This document shows positions 17,804 to 26,237 of a DNA stretch of 64,000 bases, one piece after another (the first letter of the stretch is position 1; each line of letters begins with the position of its first letter). A program made the position numbers and the translations under genes. The stretch spans positions 62,001 to 126,000 of the forward strand of contig NZ_VWWJ01000011.1 of assembly GCF_011753055.1 (NCBI RefSeq), read 5' to 3'. The DNA is from Burkholderia sp. Ax-1719 (GTDB lineage Bacteria > Pseudomonadota > Gammaproteobacteria > Burkholderiales > Burkholderiaceae). A model generated the notes under the pieces. That model did not search any database, was not told the DNA's origin, and saw only the letters and a program-made list of their open reading frames with translations.

Positions 17804-17937
17804 TCTAGATGGGCAGGGCGGGCGGCCTGCGCCGGGCGCCGCGCAGCTTGCGCTACCACCCAGGAGCCGCCGCGGGAAAAATAGCGGATAATTGCGGCTT
17901 TCATCCTAAGCCCTGATTTTATCCGAGGACAAGCGCG

Positions 17938-19449
17938 ATGGACTTTAGCATAAAAGCCTGTGATTGGAGCAAAGGCGGGGAAGGCCCCTTCCTGACCGGC
18001 AAGTCGGATTGCGTCGTGGTCGGTGTCTTCGAAGCGCAGACCCTCTCCGGCGCGGCGTTCGTGATCGACGGCGCGCTCGGCGGCACCATCGCCCGTGTGG
18101 TCAAGGCCGGCGACATGGACGGCAAGCCCGGTTCGACCTTGTTCCTGCCGGAAGTGACTGGCATTGGCGCTTCGCGCGTGCTGCTGGTCGGCCTCGGCAA
18201 GCAGGATACCTTTGGCCAGAAGGCCTATGGCGAAGCGGTTCGGGCGGCATGGCGCGCGATTCTCGGCACGCGCATCGCCCAGGTGACTTTCTCGCTCGCG
18301 CAACTGCCCATCCAGGAACGTTCGGGCGAGTGGGGCGTGCGCGCCGCGATCCTCGCGCTGCGCAACGAGACCTACCGTTTCACGCAGATGAAGAGCAAGC
18401 CCGATGTGGCCCAGCGCGCGCTCAAGCGCGTGGTCTTCAGCGTGGACGCCGCCGACGAAAAGGCCGCCAAGGTCGCGGCCAAGCAGGCCGTGGCGCTGGC
18501 CAACGGCATGGACCTCACGCGCGACCTCGGCAATCTGCCGGGCAACGTCTGCACGCCCACGTACCTCGCGGCCACGGCCAAGAAGCTCGCACGCGACTGG
18601 AAGCTCAAGGCCGAAGTGCTGGGCCAGCGCCAGATCGAAGCGCTCAAGATGGGCTCGTTTCTTTCTGTAACAAAAGGTTCGGTCGAGCCGCCGCAGTTCA
18701 TCGTGCTGCACTACCAGGGCGCCAGCGCCAAGGCTGCGCCGGTCGTGCTGGTCGGCAAGGGCATCACGTTCGACACCGGCGGCATCTCGCTCAAGCCCGG
18801 CGAGGGCATGGACGAGATGAAGTACGACATGTGCGGCGCGGGCTCCGTGCTGGGCACGATGCGTGCGGTCGCGGAAATGGGCCTGAAGCTCAACGTGATC
18901 GGCGTGATTCCGACCTGCGAGAACATGCCGGCCGGTAACGCCACCAAGCCGGGCGACATCGTCACGACGATGGCGGGCCTCACGGTCGAAGTGCTCAACA
19001 CCGACGCCGAAGGCCGCCTGATCCTGTGCGACGCGCTGACTTATGTCGAGCGCTTCAAGCCGGCTGCCGTGATCGACATCGCTACGCTCACGGGCGCTTG
19101 CGTGATCGCTCTTGGCCACCACAACAGCGGCCTGTTCTCGAAGGACGACGCGCTTGCGGGCGAACTGCTCGACGCTTCGCGCGAAGCCAACGACCCGGCC
19201 TGGCGTCTGCCGCTCGACGACGAGTATCAGGATCAGCTCAAGTCGAACTTCGCGGATATCGCCAATATCGGCGGTCGTCCGGGCGGTGCGGTGACGGCGG
19301 CGTGCTTCCTGTCGCGCTTTACCGAAGCGTATCCGTGGGCCCACCTGGACATCGCCGGTACGGCATGGAAGGGCGGCGCGGCCAAGGGTGCAACGGGTCG
19401 TCCGGTGCCGCTGCTCGCGCAGTTCTTGATCGATCGCGCGGCGCAATGA
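17938..19449 (+). CDS. pepA: Leucyl aminopeptidase PepA
   Basis: A 503-residue cytosolic M17 aminopeptidase that removes N-terminal Leu and other residues using two metal ions. The signature NTDAEGRL begins at residue 354 and supplies metal ligands; the catalytic Lys is in VLVGKGITFDTGG. The N-terminal third is the hexamer-forming domain. In E. coli PepA also binds DNA for plasmid resolution; that function cannot be judged here. A GATAAT -10-like hexamer lies at 17887-17892. It is followed 40 bases later by holC, as in many proteobacteria. Confidence 0.96.
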   Translation: MDFSIKACDWSKGGEGPFLTGKSDCVVVGVFEAQTLSGAAFVIDGALGGTIARVVKAGDMDGKPGSTLFLPEVTGIGASRVLLVGLGKQDTFGQKAYGEAVRAAWRAILGTRIAQVTFSLAQLPIQERSGEWGVRAAILALRNETYRFTQMKSKPDVAQRALKRVVFSVDAADEKAAKVAAKQAVALANGMDLTRDLGNLPGNVCTPTYLAATAKKLARDWKLKAEVLGQRQIEALKMGSFLSVTKGSVEPPQFIVLHYQGASAKAAPVVLVGKGITFDTGGISLKPGEGMDEMKYDMCGAGSVLGTMRAVAEMGLKLNVIGVIPTCENMPAGNATKPGDIVTTMAGLTVEVLNTDAEGRLILCDALTYVERFKPAAVIDIATLTGACVIALGHHNSGLFSKDDALAGELLDASREANDPAWRLPLDDEYQDQLKSNFADIANIGGRPGGAVTAACFLSRFTEAYPWAHLDIAGTAWKGGAAKGATGRPVPLLAQFLIDRAAQ

Positions 19450-19489
19450 CGTTGAACGTAGTGAACGTAGCGAAAGAAGGCATCGCAGC

Positions 19490-19906
19490 ATGACGCGCAT
19501 CGACTTCCACACCAATGTGGGCGATGCGCTGCTGTATGCGTGCCGTCTGGTGCGCAAGGCGTATCTGGCCGACCAGCAGGTCATCGTGCTGGCCGAACCG
19601 GCGCGCCTGCGCACCTTCGACGAGCTGTTGTGGACGTTCTCGCCGCTTGAGTTCGTGCCGCACTGCATGGCCGACAACGCGGAGGCCGCGCAGACGCCTA
19701 TCGTGCTGACCGCCGATCTTGAGCGTGCGCCGCATCATCGCGTGCTCCTCAATCTCGGCGCGGCGGTGCCGCCGCAGTTCGCGCGCTTCGAGCGTTTGCT
19801 GGAAGTGATCGGCGATGCGCCCGAGGAACTGGCGTCGGGCCGCGAGCGCTATCGCTTCTATCGTGACCGCGGCTATACGCTGAACAACTACAAGCAGGGC
19901 GGCTGA
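19490..19906 (+). CDS. holC: DNA polymerase III chi subunit HolC
   Basis: A 138-residue protein of the HolC family, the clamp-loader accessory subunit that links the replisome to single-strand-binding protein. It opens MTRIDFHTNVGDALLYACRLVRKAY and contains TFDELLWTFSPLEFVPH, both in conserved positions. Location directly after pepA is the classic arrangement. The psi subunit (HolD) is not visible in this window. Confidence 0.93.
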   Translation: MTRIDFHTNVGDALLYACRLVRKAYLADQQVIVLAEPARLRTFDELLWTFSPLEFVPHCMADNAEAAQTPIVLTADLERAPHHRVLLNLGAAVPPQFARFERLLEVIGDAPEELASGRERYRFYRDRGYTLNNYKQGG

Positions 19907-19961
19907 GCGTTCGCAGCAGCGGTCGCGTGCCAGGCTTGATGATTTGCCAGATCGATATCCG

Positions 19962-19973
19962 AAGGAGGTGATC
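19962..19973 (+). promoter_or_regulatory. Perfect 12-base Shine-Dalgarno sequence
   Basis: AAGGAGGTGATC is complementary to the last 12 bases of 16S rRNA and ends directly before a GTG codon at 19974, with GGAGG five bases from it. It fixes the GTG at 19974 as the start of the following gene and predicts strong translation. Confidence 0.85.
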
Positions 19974-20546
19974 GTGTCCGACCTGCATGAGATCGAAGAG
20001 GCCCCGATCCCGCTTTTGAGCGACATCCTCGTGGCGGGCAATCTGCTGCGGGCGCGCTCGCCGTTCGAGCGCTCGCGTGTGCCGGAAGCGGCGGACGCGG
20101 CCGCGCTGGCGGGTTCGGTGCCGGCGTCCGCGCCGGAGCCGTTCGCGACGCCCACGTCCGCCGAGACGATGGCCGCCGTGCACTCCGTACACGAACCCAC
20201 GCTTGCGCCTGAGCAAACGCCCGAGTTCGCCACAGAGCCGGCAGCCGCATCCGCGCCTGTGCGCGAAGATACCTACGCCCTCTACGCCCAGGATGCCGAC
20301 GCGCTGGTCGAGCGTCTGCGCGGACGCGCATTGAGCTGGCTAACCGGCGAAGGGCGCGGCGTAATCGAGCAGCGTTGCAGTGCGGCGATGCAGGAGCATT
20401 CGCACTGGATCGTCGGGCAGGTATCGCGTGAGATTGGCCTTGCGCTCGAAACCGAACTCAAAGGCTGGGTGAAGGCCGCGGTGCGCGAGGAACTGGCCGC
20501 GCGCGAGACGCATGGAACCACCGCAGGGAACACGCCCAGCGCGTAA
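19974..20546 (+). CDS. Unknown acidic protein downstream of holC (DUF2486-like)
   Basis: A 190-residue protein with a GTG start set by an ideal ribosome site. Residues 1 to about 35 are acidic and leucine-rich (MSDLHEIEEAPIPLLSDIL). Residues about 36-110 are a low-complexity Ala/Pro/Glu/Thr linker. The C-terminal 75 residues look helical and contain EHSHWIVGQVSREIGLALE. No signal peptide, membrane segment or catalytic motif is seen. From memory it resembles a Burkholderia-restricted family (DUF2486), but I cannot confirm this. It follows holC by 67 bases and probably shares its transcript. Two ordered ends with a flexible linker suggest an adaptor; that is inference. Confidence 0.72.
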   Translation: MSDLHEIEEAPIPLLSDILVAGNLLRARSPFERSRVPEAADAAALAGSVPASAPEPFATPTSAETMAAVHSVHEPTLAPEQTPEFATEPAAASAPVREDTYALYAQDADALVERLRGRALSWLTGEGRGVIEQRCSAAMQEHSHWIVGQVSREIGLALETELKGWVKAAVREELAARETHGTTAGNTPSA

Positions 20547-20555
20547 TCCTCAGGC

Positions 20556-21002
20556 TCACTTCAGCGTCAGAATCCAGCTTGCGAGCATGGCCGCCTGGCC
20601 CGGGCTCAGTTGGGTGTTGGCGGGCATGGGCACCATGCCCCAGACGCCCGCGCTGCCTTCCATGATCTTGTGCGAGAGATAGGTCTGCGCCTCGGGTTTG
20701 GCTGCGTACTTCGACGCCACATCGCGCAGGGCCGGGCCCATGAAGGTGCGCGTCACCGAATGGCAGCTCATGCAGTTCTGTTGCTGCGCGAGGGCAAGGC
20801 CGGTGGTGGGGTTGTTCGCACCGTTCGCGCTGTTCGCATTATTCGCGGACCCGGCTTGCGCATGGGCGACGCCCGGCGCAGCCAGTGCGCAGCTCAACGT
20901 CAATGCCGCGCTTGCGGCCATCGCAGCCGTTGCGGCCTTGGTCCGTGCCAGCGGGGCGGCCGGCGTCGCTGTCTTGTTCTTCGCTTGCGACTTCAGTTTC
21001 AT
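20556..21002 (-). CDS. Small c-type cytochrome
   Basis: A 148-residue exported monoheme cytochrome. An N-terminal basic stretch and hydrophobic core (to about residue 48, ending AHAQA) form a long signal peptide, followed by an Asn/Ser/Ala-rich linker. The heme site is CMSCH, and the distal Met is in VWGMVPMPANTQ, as in cytochrome c551/c5. The C-terminal helix contains AAMLASWILTLK. It should be a periplasmic electron carrier; the partner is unknown. It converges with the preceding gene, with only 9 bases between stop codons. An internal ATG later in the basic stretch could be the real start. Confidence 0.88.
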   Translation of the reverse strand: MKLKSQAKNKTATPAAPLARTKAATAAMAASAALTLSCALAAPGVAHAQAGSANNANSANGANNPTTGLALAQQQNCMSCHSVTRTFMGPALRDVASKYAAKPEAQTYLSHKIMEGSAGVWGMVPMPANTQLSPGQAAMLASWILTLK

Positions 21003-21052
21003 GCTGGTCTCCGCCAGCGTGGTCGCCGGCTGTGTCGTCGCATTATAGAAGC

Positions 21053-21083
21053 AAAGGGCGCGTGCTCTGACAGCGCGCCCTTT
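21053..21083 (-). terminator. Terminator after ilvD
   Basis: A 10-bp stem (AAAGGGCGCG at 21053-21062 and its complement at 21074-21083) with an 11-base loop, between the ilvD stop and the cytochrome start on the same strand. Confidence 0.75.
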
Positions 21084-21121
21084 CGTCTATTGATGCATGG
21101 CGACAAACTGCGAATCCAGCC

Positions 21122-22795
21122 TTATCCCGTCACCGCGCCCAGGTTAGAGGGCCGCGTGAGCGCCGCGAATTTCGCCAGCACGCCGCGCGTGTAGCGCGGC
21201 GCGGGCTGCTTCCACGCGGCGCGGCGGCGCGCCAGTTCGGCGTCGTCGATGTTCAGCTGGAGCAGCAGCTTGTGCGCGTCGATGGTGATCGAATCGCCTT
21301 CCTGCACCAGCGCGATCGCGCCGCCCTCGAAGGCCTCGGGCGCGACGTGGCCCACCACCATGCCCCATGTCCCGCCCGAAAAGCGCCCGTCGGTGATCAG
21401 GCCGACCGACTCGCCCAGCCCCTTGCCGATGATCGCCGACGTAGGCGCGAGCATCTCCGGCATGCCCGGACCGCCCTTAGGACCCAGATAGCGCAGCACG
21501 ACGATGTCGCCCGCTTTGATCTTGTCGGCGAGGATGGCGTCCATCGCGCTCTGCTCGTCGTCGAACACGCGCGCCGGGCCGGTGATGACGGGGTTCTTCA
21601 GTCCCGTGATCTTGGCGACCGCGCCGTCGGTGGCGAGGTTGCCCTTGAGGATCGCCAGATGGCCTTCCTTGTAGAGCGCCTGGTCGATGGGATAGATCAC
21701 CTTCTGGTCGGCGCGCGGCTTTGACGGCACATCCTTGAGTTCTTCGGCAATGGTGCGCCCGGTGATGGTCATGCAGTCGCCGTGCAGCATGCCCGCGTCC
21801 AGCAGCAGCTTGAGCACCTGCGGAATGCCGCCCGCCGCGTGCAGATCGGTGGCCACGTAGTGCCCCGATGGCTTGAGGTCGCAGATCACCGGCACTTTCT
21901 TGCGCATGCGCTCGAAGTCGTCGATGCTCCAGTCGATTTCGGCGGCGTGCGCGATCGCCAGATAGTGCAGCACGGCATTGGTCGAGCCGCCCGTCGCCAT
22001 GATGAGCGCCACGGCGTTTTCGATCGACTTCTTCGTGATGATGTCGCGCGGCTTGAGATCCTTCTTGACCGCTTCGACCAGAACGCGCGCCGATTCGGCG
22101 GCCGAATCAACCTTTTCCTGATCGGGATTGGCCATCGTCGACGAATAGAGCAGCGACATGCCCAGCGCCTCGAACGACGAACTCATCGTATTGGCGGTGT
22201 ACATGCCGCCGCACGAACCGGTAGACGGGCAGGCGTTTTTCTCGACGCCTTCGAAGTCCTCTTCGCTCATGCGCCCGGCGGTGAATTCGCCGACGGCTTC
22301 AAACGCCGACACGATGGTCAGATCCTGGCCCTTCCAGTGTCCCGGCCGGATCGTGCCGCCATACACATAGATGCCCGGCACGTTGATGCGGGCGAGCGCG
22401 ATCATGCCGCCCGGCATGTTCTTGTCGCAGCCGCCGATCACGACCACGCCGTCCATCCATTGCCCCTGCACGCAGGTTTCGATGCAATCGGCGATCACCT
22501 CGCGCGAGACCAGCGAATACTTCATGCCCTCGGTGCCCATCGACATGCCGTCGGAGATCGTCGGCGTGCCGAAGGTCTGCGGATTGGCGTCGGCGCGTTT
22601 GATGGCTTCCACGGCGGCGTCGGCGAGGCGCTGCAGGCCCGCGTTACACGGCGTGATGGTCGAATGGCCGTTGGCGATGCCGATCATCGGTTTGTCGAAG
22701 TCGGCCTTCTCGTAGCCGAGCGCGTAATACATCGAGCGGTTCGGCGAGCGCGCGACGCCTTGCGTGATGTGCTTCGAACGACGGTTGTAGGACAT
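21122..22795 (-). CDS. ilvD: Dihydroxy-acid dehydratase IlvD
   Basis: A 557-residue iron-sulfur dehydratase, third enzyme of valine and isoleucine synthesis and a source of the pantoate precursor. Cluster cysteines lie in GGCDKNMPGG and CPSTGSCGGMYTANTM. The N-terminus MSYNRRSKHITQGVARSPNR and the C-terminal FSGGTWGMVVGHVAPEA are typical. The ATG at 22795 was chosen by match to the family start; the frame extends 40 codons further without homology-like sequence. It is divergent from lgt over 283 bases. Confidence 0.96.
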   Translation of the reverse strand: MSYNRRSKHITQGVARSPNRSMYYALGYEKADFDKPMIGIANGHSTITPCNAGLQRLADAAVEAIKRADANPQTFGTPTISDGMSMGTEGMKYSLVSREVIADCIETCVQGQWMDGVVVIGGCDKNMPGGMIALARINVPGIYVYGGTIRPGHWKGQDLTIVSAFEAVGEFTAGRMSEEDFEGVEKNACPSTGSCGGMYTANTMSSSFEALGMSLLYSSTMANPDQEKVDSAAESARVLVEAVKKDLKPRDIITKKSIENAVALIMATGGSTNAVLHYLAIAHAAEIDWSIDDFERMRKKVPVICDLKPSGHYVATDLHAAGGIPQVLKLLLDAGMLHGDCMTITGRTIAEELKDVPSKPRADQKVIYPIDQALYKEGHLAILKGNLATDGAVAKITGLKNPVITGPARVFDDEQSAMDAILADKIKAGDIVVLRYLGPKGGPGMPEMLAPTSAIIGKGLGESVGLITDGRFSGGTWGMVVGHVAPEAFEGGAIALVQEGDSITIDAHKLLLQLNIDDAELARRRAAWKQPAPRYTRGVLAKFAALTRPSNLGAVTG

Positions 22796-23078
22796 GGGGA
22801 CGCTCCGTTGGACGTGTCTCGGACTTGTTGAAACAGGATGGTGCGTGAAGCGCCCAATGTCCAAGGCTATTATTCGGGCCATATCTCTGTGAAACGCCGC
22901 AATCGGCCCGCGCACCGCCCGCGCATGCGGTTTTCATATCCGGCCCTTAAAGTGCCGGATGTGCAAAATGGCTCGCGGCCCCTCGCGTCGGCGATAATGT
23001 CACGCTTCGGCGTCGCCAACCGCGGCGCATCCTGCAATCCGCTTTCACAGCTCACCGCCGACAAGAACGCTTTCCACG

Positions 23079-23993
23079 ATGCTCATTCACCCGAATTTCG
23101 ACCCTGTCGCCATCCATCTGGGGCCGCTCGCCGTGCGCTGGTACGGCCTCATGTATCTCGTCGGCTTCATTCTCGCGATCGTGATCGGCCGTCTGCGCCT
23201 GCGCCTGCCGTTCGTGGCCGCGCAGGGCTGGACCGCCAAGGACATCGACGACATGCTGTTCTACGGCGTGCTCGGCACCATCCTGGGCGGGCGCCTCGGC
23301 TACGTGCTGTTCTACAAGGCGAGCTGGTATTTCGCGCATCCGCTCGACATCTTCAAGGTGTGGGAAGGCGGCATGTCGTTCCACGGCGGCTTCCTGGGCG
23401 TAACCTTCGCGATGGTGCTGTTCGCGTGGCAACGCGGGCGCACGTGGCTGCAGGTGACCGACTTCGTCGCGCCGATGGTGCCGACGGGTCTGGCCGCCGG
23501 ACGTCTGGGCAACTTCATCAACGGCGAGCTGTGGGGCCGCGTGACTTCGCCCGATTCGCCCTGGGCGATGATGTTCCCGGGCGCGGCGAACGACGACGCC
23601 GCCTGGCTGCAGACGCATCCGGCGCTGGCCGCGAAGTGGCATCTGAACGAAGTGTTCGCGCAGTATCACCTGCTGCCGCGTCACCCGTCCGAGCTGTATG
23701 AAATCGCGCTCGAAGGCGTGGCGCTGTTCATCGTGCTGATCCTGTTCTCGCGCAAGCCGCGTCCGGTGGGCGCGATCTCGGCGATGTTCCTGATCGGTTA
23801 CGGTCTTGCGCGCTTCACGGTGGAATTCGCGCGCGAACCGGACGACTTCCTCGGCCTGCTCGCGCTGGGTCTGTCGATGGGCCAATGGCTGTCGCTGCCG
23901 ATGATTATCGCGGGCGTGCTGCTGATGATCTGGGCGTATCGCCGCGCGAAGCGCAATCCGGCTTCGCAACAGACGGTTGCCGCGAAGAGCTGA
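23079..23993 (+). CDS. lgt: Prolipoprotein diacylglyceryl transferase Lgt
   Basis: A 304-residue inner-membrane enzyme that adds diacylglycerol to the lipobox Cys of prolipoproteins, first step of lipoprotein maturation. It has about seven membrane helices. Family motifs are AVRWYGLMYLVGF, GGRLGYVLFY, and the signature GRLGNFINGELWGR with its essential Asn and Glu. The motif HPSELYEIALEG follows. Lipobox substrates are visible in this window: the OmpA-like and SodC-like lipoproteins. Confidence 0.96.
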   Translation: MLIHPNFDPVAIHLGPLAVRWYGLMYLVGFILAIVIGRLRLRLPFVAAQGWTAKDIDDMLFYGVLGTILGGRLGYVLFYKASWYFAHPLDIFKVWEGGMSFHGGFLGVTFAMVLFAWQRGRTWLQVTDFVAPMVPTGLAAGRLGNFINGELWGRVTSPDSPWAMMFPGAANDDAAWLQTHPALAAKWHLNEVFAQYHLLPRHPSELYEIALEGVALFIVLILFSRKPRPVGAISAMFLIGYGLARFTVEFAREPDDFLGLLALGLSMGQWLSLPMIIAGVLLMIWAYRRAKRNPASQQTVAAKS

Positions 23994-24017
23994 TTCTTTG
24001 CTCAACGCGCACCATGA

Positions 24018-24047
24018 AAAAAGCCACGGTTTTTACCGTGGCTTTTT
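24018..24047. terminator. Bidirectional intrinsic terminator
   Basis: A perfect 13-bp stem (AAAAAGCCACGGT at 24018-24030 with 24035-24047) and a TTTT loop, with A and T tails in both directions. It separates convergent lgt and the SIMPL gene. Confidence 0.9.
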
Positions 24048-24065
24048 CGTTTGTGGCGCGGGCTT

Positions 24066-24794
24066 TTACTTCATCTGCACCGAGCCCGAAACGTTGACGG
24101 TCACCGTCGAGGTGCCGCCTTCGAGCGGCATCGGCGCCATCTTGGCATCGGCGCTGGCGGCGCGTGCGCTCATCATCATCATCGGACGCGGAGCGACGCC
24201 GTTGTGGCCCACGTTCACGTCGCGGATCGAATAGCTGCTGTAGCCAAACGCGCGTGCCGCAGCGGAGGCCTGCTCGCGGAACGAGGCGATCGCTTCGCCG
24301 GAGAGCTTCTGTTCGGCGGCGCGCTGTGCTTCGGGCGAGAGCGAGAACTGCACATTGCCTACCTGCATCACCGACGAAATATCGCCAGCGAGCTTCGATG
24401 CCGCCGCGAAGTCATGCGACTCCAGCACGACTTCCGTGCGGCCGCGCCAGGCGGAAATGCGGCCGTCGCGATCGGTGGACGGATAGATCGAGAACTGGCC
24501 CGAGCGCGCCGTGACGCCCGCAACGCCCTTGGCTTTTTGTAGCGCCGAATCGGCGCGCTGATTGAGCGTGTTGGTCAGCGTGGCGGGATCGCTCGCTTCC
24601 TGCTCGTAGAACAGCGTGATCGTGACGACGTCCTGCGGGACTTCGGCGCTTGCCTGCGAGGACAGCGAGAGCACGCCCGAAGGTTGATAGCGCGCTTCGC
24701 TCTGTGCGTACGCGGCACGCGGCGCGAGCGTCATGGCCAGCGGGACAGCAGCGGCGAAAGCGGCGGCGAGCGTGACGGCGGTTGTTCTCTTCAT
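24066..24794 (-). CDS. SIMPL domain (DUF541) exported protein
   Basis: A 242-residue protein with a signal peptide (residues 1 to about 30, ending AAYA) and a SIMPL/DUF541 domain. The domain shows LSLSSQASAEVPQDVVTIT at its start, the central FSIYPSTDRDG segment and a C-terminal VTVNVSGSVQMK strand. E. coli YggE is the best-known relative and is linked to oxidative stress tolerance by an unclear mechanism. It is likely periplasmic. A run of five Met (PRPMMMMSARAA) near residue 210 is unusual and could bind copper or be oxidised, but that is speculation. Confidence 0.87.
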   Translation of the reverse strand: MKRTTAVTLAAAFAAAVPLAMTLAPRAAYAQSEARYQPSGVLSLSSQASAEVPQDVVTITLFYEQEASDPATLTNTLNQRADSALQKAKGVAGVTARSGQFSIYPSTDRDGRISAWRGRTEVVLESHDFAAASKLAGDISSVMQVGNVQFSLSPEAQRAAEQKLSGEAIASFREQASAAARAFGYSSYSIRDVNVGHNGVAPRPMMMMSARAASADAKMAPMPLEGGTSTVTVNVSGSVQMK

Positions 24795-25083
24795 TTTGGG
24801 CTCCTTGCAGAACGGATTGCGCAAGCGGCCAGCACACGTACATCGACACCGGAAAGCAACACGTACACGTGCCGCGCGAGCGCATGATTGTGCGCAAGAA
24901 CGGGGGCGCGTGTCGGCTGGGTGTCCGGGGGCGAAACGGCGAGAAGTGAAGCGTGTGCGGCCGTGCGTGTTCTTTGAGCGATATGCCGCGCGCGGGGTTC
25001 CCGCTGGGGCGAGGCGCTTTGCAATATTTGTAGATTGCGGAGCGCGCTTGCAACGCGGCCTTGCCCTTGATGAAGCGAAAGCG

Positions 25084-25542
25084 TTACATCAGCCGTTTCG
25101 TGATGAAGTCCCACTCGGACTTCGTCACTGGCGTGATGGAAAGGCGATTACCTTTGGCGAGCACGCGCATGTCGGCGAGTTCGTCATGCTCGCGCAAGGT
25201 CGCGAGCGGGATCAACGCAGACTTCTTCTTGAACACCACATCGACCAGCATCCAGCGCGGATTTTCCTGCGTGGATTTGGCGTCGTAGTAAGGGCTCTTC
25301 GGATCGAACTGGGTGGGATCGGGATACGGCGTCGACGACACCTGCGCCAGCCCCGCAATGCCGGGCTCAGGACAGCTCGAATGATAAAAGAGCACGCCAT
25401 CGCCGATCTGCATGGTGTCGCGCATGAAGTTGCGCGCCTGGTAGTTACGCACGCCCGTCCACGGCAAGGTGTGCTGCGGGGCGTTGGCGAGATCGTCGAT
25501 GCTTGCTTCGTCGGGTTCGGACTTCATTAGCCAGTAGCGCAT
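25084..25542 (-). CDS. EVE domain protein
   Basis: A 152-residue single EVE domain, a PUA-like fold that reads modified bases in nucleic acids. The start MRYWLMKSEPDEASIDDL, the WTGVRNYQARNFMRD block and the GDGVLFYHSSCPEPGIAGLA strand are all family hallmarks (human THYN1 and bacterial relatives). The ATG at 25542 fits the conserved first residues; upstream in-frame ATGs add unrelated sequence that overlaps the 6S terminator. It lies directly downstream of the 6S RNA gene, so part of its message may come from read-through. Confidence 0.92.
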   Translation of the reverse strand: MRYWLMKSEPDEASIDDLANAPQHTLPWTGVRNYQARNFMRDTMQIGDGVLFYHSSCPEPGIAGLAQVSSTPYPDPTQFDPKSPYYDAKSTQENPRWMLVDVVFKKKSALIPLATLREHDELADMRVLAKGNRLSITPVTKSEWDFITKRLM

Positions 25543-25593
25543 GAGTCGAAGAAGAGCGTCGGAAGTAGGAGAGGTGGGGGAGGCCCCAACGGA

Positions 25594-25625
25594 AAACGGC
25601 ATCGGACACATGTCCGATGCCGTTT
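25594..25625 (-). terminator. Intrinsic terminator downstream of 6S RNA
   Basis: A perfect 15-bp inverted repeat (25594-25608 with 25611-25625, core CGGCATCGGACA). On the minus strand it is followed by a short T run. It lies just beyond the 6S 3' end and before the EVE gene. Confidence 0.8.
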
Positions 25626-25630
25626 GAATA

Positions 25631-25809
25631 GGTCCCCGCCTTAGCCGCTAGGCCGGCATCCTGAACCGAGGGTTCAGAATTGGTCGCAGTTAGCAGCACT
25701 TCGGGTACATCAGACTAGTGACGCGCACACCCGTGCTACAAATTTCCGCAACCGTGCACATGGCATTGGTTCAAGGAATATATGACCTTGGCGAACCAGG
25801 CAGGGAAGC
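25631..25809 (-). ncRNA. ssrS: 6S RNA
   Basis: A roughly 179-base RNA that binds sigma-70 RNA polymerase by mimicking an open promoter. On the minus strand the 5' arm (CCCUGCCU near 25800-25807) pairs with the 3' arm (AGGCGGGG near 25634-25641), closing the long hairpin. Conserved 6S words appear in order: CCUUGAACC, then ACUGCGACC, then the hairpin CUGAACCCUCGGUUCAG followed by GAUGCCGGCC. Location beside zapA is the usual 6S context in proteobacteria. Ends are estimated from the pairing, to within about 5 bases. No protein frame with a ribosome site occupies the region. Confidence 0.9.
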
Positions 25810-25922
25810 TGACTAAACTGTTTCGAAACGTACTGTGTACGCTTCAATGAACTGCATTCTAACGCATCATGAGGCTGCTTTTACAGCGCTAAGTTTCGAA
25901 TACTGTGTTTCGAACACCGCGC

Positions 25923-26237
25923 TTATTGCACACCGTACTGCTGTATCACTGCGCCAAGCTGTTCATTCATTTGGCGCATTGTACGACGGATTTCTTCGGC
26001 TGGGAATGCTTCGCCGTGTCGCACGCTGGTCTGCAAACGCAGCAGTTCCGAGGCCAGCGAAAGCGCGGCCATCACTGCAATACGGTCCTGACCACGCACG
26101 TTGCTGTGATTGCGGATCTTCGACATTTCCGCATCCACGCGCGCGACGGCTTCAAGCAGCGCGGCTTCGGTTTCCGGCGAACAGGCGAGGCGATAGGTCT
26201 GGCCCAGAATCGTCGCTTCGATCTGTTTGTTCGTCAT
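25923..26237 (-). CDS. zapA: Cell division protein ZapA
   Basis: A 104-residue FtsZ-ring stabiliser. The N-terminal domain opens MTNKQIEATILGQTYRLACSPE, and a long C-terminal helix that tetramerises follows. RGQDRIAVMAALSLASELL is a conserved block. The ATG at 26237 overlaps the stop of the upstream coiled-coil gene by 4 bases (ATGA), implying coupled translation. The adjacent 6S gene lies downstream on the same strand, the same neighbourhood as in E. coli. Confidence 0.93.
   Translation of the reverse strand: MTNKQIEATILGQTYRLACSPETEAALLEAVARVDAEMSKIRNHSNVRGQDRIAVMAALSLASELLRLQTSVRHGEAFPAEEIRRTMRQMNEQLGAVIQQYGVQ

Noticed and set aside
15554..17884. 776-codon plus-strand open frame across lptG and lptF
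   Set aside because: It spans two real membrane-protein genes and the gap between them, with basic low-complexity sequence only.
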